Under the pieces are notes generated by a model. It was given only the letters and a program-made list of their open reading frames with translations. It had not been told where the DNA came from and ran no database searches. The translations under genes and the position numbers were made by a program. A stretch of 64,000 nt of DNA. Origin: Rosa chinensis (lineage: Eukaryota > Streptophyta > Magnoliopsida > Rosales > Rosaceae). The stretch is taken from positions 87,382,347 to 87,446,346 of the forward strand of contig NC_037089.1 of the NCBI RefSeq assembly GCF_002994745.2, given 5' to 3'. This document shows positions 58,833-64,000 of the stretch, one piece after another. Within the stretch, counting starts at the first letter, position 1. Each line of letters starts with the position of its first letter.

Positions 58833-59111
58833 TAATGTTGGATGTCACCTATTATATATGTTTCAATCTATTATTTTGTTTGCCTTTCATTTTCTTTCAA
58901 GCTTACAAAATAAGGCTTGGCGCGCCATTGCATATGTAATCTATTTTGTTGTTGATATATTATTGTATCTAAAGAGATTCTGAATACTATTCTTCTTGAT
59001 CATCCTTGAAGTTGTTTGTACTACCTTATACCTTATTGCCAACCATGGCCAAATTTGTTTAAAATTTAATTCCATATAATCTTCGTAATGTTTAAGGATA
59101 TCTCTATTTTG

Positions 59112-59292
59112 TGTTTGACCCAAACTCTAGGTTACTTGACCTAGTGGTAATAGGGTTTAATTAGAAGAATCTAGAGATTATCTTTCCTTGTATGATTCTA
59201 ACTCTATGCATTGTAATCCTCTATATAAAGAGGCCCCTATTATCAATGAGAATACACAACGATTATCTCTCAATTTCTGATTCCCTACAACA
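59112..59292 (+). mobile_element. Short Copia-type LTR with primer-binding site
   Basis: Starts TGTTTGACCC and ends CCCTACAACA; contains TATATAAAGAGGCCCC, a likely core promoter, and TATCAATGAGAATACAC. It is followed by CGTTATCAGCATGA, the initiator-Met-tRNA-type PBS seen in plant Copia elements. About 290 bp of GC-rich leader (to about 59584) follows, then the sequence changes to Helitron coding DNA. The left limit is approximate. Confidence 0.6.
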
Positions 59293-59584
59293 CGTTATCA
59301 GCATGAAGCCCTAACCCTGAAAACTAATATTCGTAGCCTTCAAATCCCAGAAACCTCCGCCGCCCTCCTTGAAGCTCTCACCCCCAGAAGCACAGAACCG
59401 GCGGCGCTGTACCCAGAACCGGCCGAAAACCACCTGAACCGGCCCCCGGAAATACCGAAAGCCTTTCTGTCCGGTTCAAAGCCTTCCTCCCAACCTACTG
59501 CTGCCATAATCCACCAGTAGCTGCAGCCTGACCCCAGATCACCGGAGCCGAAAAATCACCACCGGAACAGGCCTGGAACCACCT

Positions 59585-60644
59585 GAATTACCTTCTGATG
59601 GAGAATCTCCTAAATATGCTCAGTTATACATATATGACACAAAAAATGAAGTTTCAAATCGTATTAGTGCTATTGATCCTACTCATGTTAATAAAAGTAT
59701 CCAACCAGACATTGTTAAAGAACTTATTAAAATGTTTGATGAAAATAATGAATTAGTAAAAGAATTTCGAACAATGAGAGACAAATTTGAAAATAATTCT
59801 GTACCTTTATTAAATATGAGTATACTTAATCGTCAGCCTACTGATAGTAAGCAATATGAAGAACCAACAAGTGAAGAAATTGGTGGTTTGATAGTTGGTG
59901 ACATTGGAGAACATAATTCAAATAAGGATATAATTATTGAATCAAATAGTGGACAGTTGCAACGTATTTCTAAAATACATCCAAAATATATGTCACTACA
60001 ATATCCAATACTTTTCCCATATGGTGAAGATGGATACAAAACAGATTTGCTAATGCAACAAATTATAGAAAATTGTACAAAAAAAAAAAAAGAGTATCAA
60101 TGCGAGCTTATATTACATATCAAATCCAAGATAGAAATAATAGAATGAGTACTTTATTAAAAGGTGGACGATTATTTCAACAATTTTTAGTTGATGCTTA
60201 TGTAACCGTTGAAGAAAATCGTTTAGATTGGATTAGAAAAAATCAAAAGAATATCCGAAGTGAAGTTTTTAAAGACATTTGTGCTGCAAATTCAGCTGGA
60301 ATTAAAAAGGGTTGTGATTTAGGACAAAAAATTATTTTACCAAGTTCTCATACTGGAAGTCCTAGAGATATGATTAATAATTACCAAGATGCTATGGCAA
60401 TTTGTAGACAATATGGTAATCCTGATTTATTCATAACTTTTACTTGCAATGTCAAATGGCCAGAAATTAAGATAAGACAAACCCAACTATAAAGTCGAGG
60501 ATAGGCCTGACATAATTTCGAGAATGTTTAAAATAAAATTACAAGATATGATTACTTATATTAAATCTGGACAACCTTTTGGAGAAATTGAAGCACATGT
60601 TCATACAATAGAATTTCAAAAAAGAGGACTCCCTCATGCTCATT
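59585..60644 (+). pseudogene. Helitron Rep/helicase N-terminal fragment, frameshifted and truncated
   Basis: Plus-strand frames together give the Helitron helicase-like N-terminal domain: ESPKYAQLYIYDTKNEVSNR, HPKYMSLQYPILFPYGEDGY, GGRLFQQFLVDAYVTVEENR, ILPSSHTGSPRDMINNYQDA, GNPDLFITFTCNVKWPEI, EDRPDIISRMFKIKLQDM and FQKRGLPHAH. The last is the HUH motif of the Rep nuclease that starts rolling-circle transposition. The frame shifts at an A run (about 60078-60091) and again near 60470. A family B LTR interrupts it right after the second His of HUH, at 60645. Non-functional. Confidence 0.85.
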
Positions 60645-62502
60645 GATGCGCTTTTGGGAAGCGCGTAATTTAACCCTGAAATATCGTTAGTAGTATAAGC
60701 AAATAGGGATCGTTCTATTCCGGGGATTGAGGGTACACTTGTAATTGTGAAACAAATAAAGAAAAGTATTATTTACAAAAATAAAATAAAGAATAAAAAT
60801 ATATACAATTGTATAAACAAATAAAGAATTAAAATAATAAAGTATTATTTACAAAAATAAAATAAAGAATAAATATATACAAGTAAACACAAATAAGGGG
60901 GGGATTAGGATTCTTAAAATTAAAATTAAAATAAATAAAATAAAGAAAACATAAAAACATATATACAAGGGTGGAACGCAAGGAACAAAGATCAAAATCA
61001 ATTCCATGTAATCAAATTCGATTCAAACCCTATAATTGTTCTTCCAAGTCATGAGAGAGGAGTTGATCATGTGAAACATTCGAAAGCAAATGATTTCCCA
61101 TATTTTACTTTTCAATGCTAATTAACCTAAGCGAAAGCACCTAGATTAATCCTATCAAACATGCAATCAAGCCCTAGAAAGCTAGTCAATCATGACATGT
61201 TCAACGCATTAGACATAGAGAAAGGCTATCAACTCAAGTGTACAACTTAGTTATGGAAAAGTCCACCTAATTGCAATCCTCTTCAATTAAATTCGATTCT
61301 TGTCCAGAACCTTTACTACTTTTGATTCAAGTTACACAAAACGAAAAGTCGATTTCATGTTCTTAAACCTAGCACCAATTACATGCAAATCCTATAAGTG
61401 TCGACCCAAATAAGATAAACATATAAAAGTTTTCTGTAAAGCAAATTTAATCGAACAAACTCACATAAGCAACTTAGAATCACAATCATAGAATTCGAAA
61501 ACTTTATTTAAACATAGAAATTGGGCTTAAACTTTGCCCTAAACATTATTGTTATCTAGAAACAAGTTCATACGAAATCAAACAAGGAAACCAAAAAGGT
61601 TACAAGGAAATTAAAGGAACGAATTACACCGTGAGTGGAGATGGAGATGGAGAGCTAGATGGTTGGATCTTGAATCTTGGAAGCAAGCCTTCAAGGTGGA
61701 TGATGGAGGATATGATCTTCACGGCTCCTTCTTCTTCTTCCTCTCCTTGCTTGAAAATGCATAAACTTAAAACTAGAGAATGGAGAAGGAAAATGGAAAG
61801 GAAATGGAGAGACAAAGAAGATGAGATGGATGAAGGAATTGGTGACTAAGGAAAATGGAGAGGAAATGGTGAGACAAGAAGATGAAATGGATGAAGGAAT
61901 GTATTTTGAGAGTGAGAGGAGAAGTGTATTTATAGCCCAAAAAATGATGAATGGAGGGTGGAGATGAACATAAATGAAGGGCTAGATATGTTAGACAAAT
62001 TTGTAAAAAATATCTTCCCACTTGTTTATCACTTGTTCAACTTGAATTGATTTTCCTCCTCAAGATTTTCCACTTGGTTGCAACTTTGATTTTCCTCCTC
62101 AAGATTTTCCACTTGCTTGCAACTTTGATTTTCCTCCTCAAGATTTTCCACTTGGTTGCAACTTTGATTTTCCTCCTCAAGATTTTCCACTTGGTTGCAA
62201 CTTTGATTCTCCTCCTCAAGATTTTCCACTTGGTTGCAACTTTGATTCTCCTCCTCAAGATTTTCCACTTGCTTGGAGGTCCTAAAAATAGAAACTAATA
62301 AGAAAAATAGAAACTTTCCTAAAATGAAAAATGGCAACTTACTAAAAATGATAAATAGAAACTACAAAAATATAAACTTTCTACAAATAGGAACTTTCCC
62401 AATCAAAAAATGGAAACTTTCCTAAACAGGATTTTAATAAGGAAATAACGTAAGAAATGTAGGGAAATGCAGTTAAAACGTCGCATTAAAATGCTCCTAT
62501 CA
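60645..62502 (-). mobile_element. Family B LTR (3' LTR in minus orientation)
   Basis: Starts TGATGCGCTT and ends GCTCCTATCA on the plus strand; same family as the solo LTR at 40681. The sequence immediately to the right, read on the minus strand, is AAGTGTGGGGGAATT, a polypurine tract, so this is the 3' LTR of an element running leftward. LTRs near 1.9-2.0 kb and a long non-coding 3' internal region suggest a Ty3/Gypsy Athila- or Tat-type element; the superfamily is inference. Confidence 0.85.
62046..62280 (-). repeat. 39-bp tandem repeat, six copies, inside the family B LTR
   Basis: A 39-bp unit beginning GATTTTCCTCCTCAAGATT repeats six times with few changes. On the minus strand it encodes a 13-residue repeat, QVENLEEENQSCN. 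The other family B copy (40681-42697) lacks it, so it expanded in this copy. Confidence 0.9.
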
Positions 62503-64000
62503 AATTCCCCCACACTTAGCTTTTGCTAGTCCCTTAGCAAAATCACACTAAGACACACACTAAGACTCAACGAAAATTAAAGACTCTACAAAAACAATGA
62601 CTCTATTGCCCTTCAACTTTTTGTCTCAGAAATCTCCTACTTTCACAACATCAAGATTAGCACTCAACCAAGAATCAATATGTAGATATTCAAGAGTTAA
62701 TTAAAACATATAATCCACACATACACAAGTAGGACTTGGTTGTAATAATGGTGATGGTTTCTGTTAAGCATGCTTCGAACAAGTATGATTCATATCCTCA
62801 CAAGGTATATCCACTCTTTCTTCTCTCAGAATTCAAGACAATGCTTAAACGCTTATAATCACTCAATTATATGTGAGAGAAAATATTTTGAGGCAATCAA
62901 ATAGCTCACATATATAAGAAACGAAAAGCACTTTGTGAATATAATTTTTTTGAAAAGATCTCACGAAGGATATCAATTACTTGCACGGATGGACCCAAGC
63001 CATAGGTTCAACTCTTGTAACTCATCTCCACAAATCAAAGGCTGTCCCATCTTAAGGATCAAGAAGGTCTTATTTAGGGTTGTAATGGGGCCAAGGCTCA
63101 AGGTTTTAAGAAACGAAAGGTAAGGAATTTCACAAAGTGTCCTAAAAACCTAGCAGAGCTCATGTAGATGTAGAGACTTCTAGAAATCCACCAAGATATA
63201 TCAAAATGTCACATCCCATAGAGGTTTTATGAAAGGGCCAAATGTCTTCATGTTAGGCCCAATCTTCACTCTAAACTTCCCTCGAACTAGTGAATTGGAC
63301 AAAGACCAAATTTTCCAATAGTGGGTCTTCAATTCAAAACAAACTCCAAACTCACCAAATATGGAGGACTAAAATCCATAAACATTTTTCTTTCTTTTCT
63401 TTTCTAGCCGTACACAATTTTTTTTTTCTTTTCCATTTCTTTTTCACGGCTTTCACATAATTTTTTTTTTTCTCATGGACAAGTCTACCCCCACACTTGA
63501 ACTTTCACCTCTTCTCAATCTTATTTCTCAATGCCAAATCCTCAAGTAAAGTCCCAAAATATAGCTCCACTAAGTTTTTAGAACAAAGGGTAGGAGTGTA
63601 GCTATACTAAGGTTCAGGGTTAAGGATTTAAGGGTGATGAAAGAAAAGGCTTAATGTAAGCTCAAAGGGGTTTATCTAAGGGAGTCCCATGACGGGCACA
63701 AATAGGGACACATGCTTATTTGGCAATGGTGATAATTCCTAGGTTGCCTCTATCCCTTCCAGAATCAGGGCCATGTATTGACAAACGTCTCAACAAGCAC
63801 AAGAGCGAATTCTAGCATTCTCTAGTCCATCAAACTTAATCTATGGCAAACAATCAATCAAATGAAAGAGTAATGAGATCATCAAAACATCGCCAAGAAA
63901 TTAAGAATATATTTTTCAATTATCACTCCAAGAAAAAGGGACATGGCTCAAATATCTCACATGGGCTTTTATGAATCAAAACTCATCCTAACATGCTCAT
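62503..64000 (-). mobile_element. Internal non-coding region of the family B element, cut by the window edge
   Basis: Begins with the polypurine tract and contains no ORF with a recognisable domain in 1.5 kb. The polypyrimidine stretches (CCCCCACACTT at 62507 and again at 63489) and scattered A/T runs fit the long untranslated region between pol and the 3' LTR of such elements. The coding part and the other LTR must lie to the right of the window. Confidence 0.65.

Noticed and set aside
62029..62337. Minus-strand ORF with six QVENLEEENQSCN repeats
   Set aside because: Lies within an LTR and consists of a 39-bp tandem repeat; not a gene.
1..64000. CRISPR arrays, bacterial operons, tRNA or rRNA genes
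   Set aside because: The direct repeats found are adjacent tandem repeats without spacers, the sequence is a plant nuclear segment, and no tRNA cloverleaf or rRNA core sequence was recognised by eye.

Overview
The window is nuclear DNA of a dicot plant. It has AT-rich intergenic sequence, multi-exon genes with GT-AG introns, plant-specific families (PPO2, WAK, DUF247, NT-C2) and many plant LTR retrotransposons, MULEs and MITEs. The flavour of the proteins is rosid, perhaps Rosaceae, but that is only an impression.

Left arm (1-9.1 kb): the edge of a Copia element (gag plus LTR, minus strand), then a complete 18-exon mitochondrial-type protoporphyrinogen oxidase gene (PPO2, +), convergent with a single-exon F-box gene (-).

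9-21 kb: mostly intergenic. It holds an 1180-bp TIR element with an 8-bp TSD that carries CT arrays and a 12/24-bp minisatellite, a single-exon F-box-associated-like gene (+) behind a repeat-rich leader, the last exon of a probable thymidylate kinase (-), a relict copy of the F-box gene 3' flank, a solo LTR and a 186-bp tandem repeat.

21-35 kb: three intact multi-exon genes: an LRR receptor-like pseudokinase (+, 7 exons), an NT-C2 domain protein (+, 8 exons) and, convergent with it, an adenylate kinase with a degenerate P-loop (-, 4 exons). From memory, the last two correspond to the neighbouring Arabidopsis loci At3g01810 and At3g01820, which would be conserved microsynteny. A 740-bp Mutator-type MITE sits about 200 bp upstream of the adenylate kinase.

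36-52 kb: the most striking region. A wall-associated kinase gene with three intact, in-phase exons (748 aa) is stretched over 13.4 kb by two insertions. Intron 1 holds a 9-kb non-autonomous LTR retrotransposon (5-bp TSD CGTGC) without recognisable pol genes, carrying its own ORF, a captured PPR fragment, a GC-rich island and about ten copies of a small hairpin motif. Its 5' LTR is interrupted by a 2-kb solo LTR of a second family (TSD CACGC). Intron 2 holds a 1669-bp Pack-MULE (9-bp TSD, 359-bp TIRs) carrying fragments of an S-locus-type receptor kinase and of a FYVE-protein gene.

52-64 kb: Copia remnants, AT-rich DNA, one intact DUF247 gene (+), a small Copia-type LTR joined to a Helitron helicase fragment, and a second long LTR that interrupts the Helitron Rep domain directly after its HUH motif. 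The internal region of that LTR element runs off the right edge.

Exon coordinates were derived by hand from splice sites and reading phase. Each multi-exon model sums to a multiple of three.
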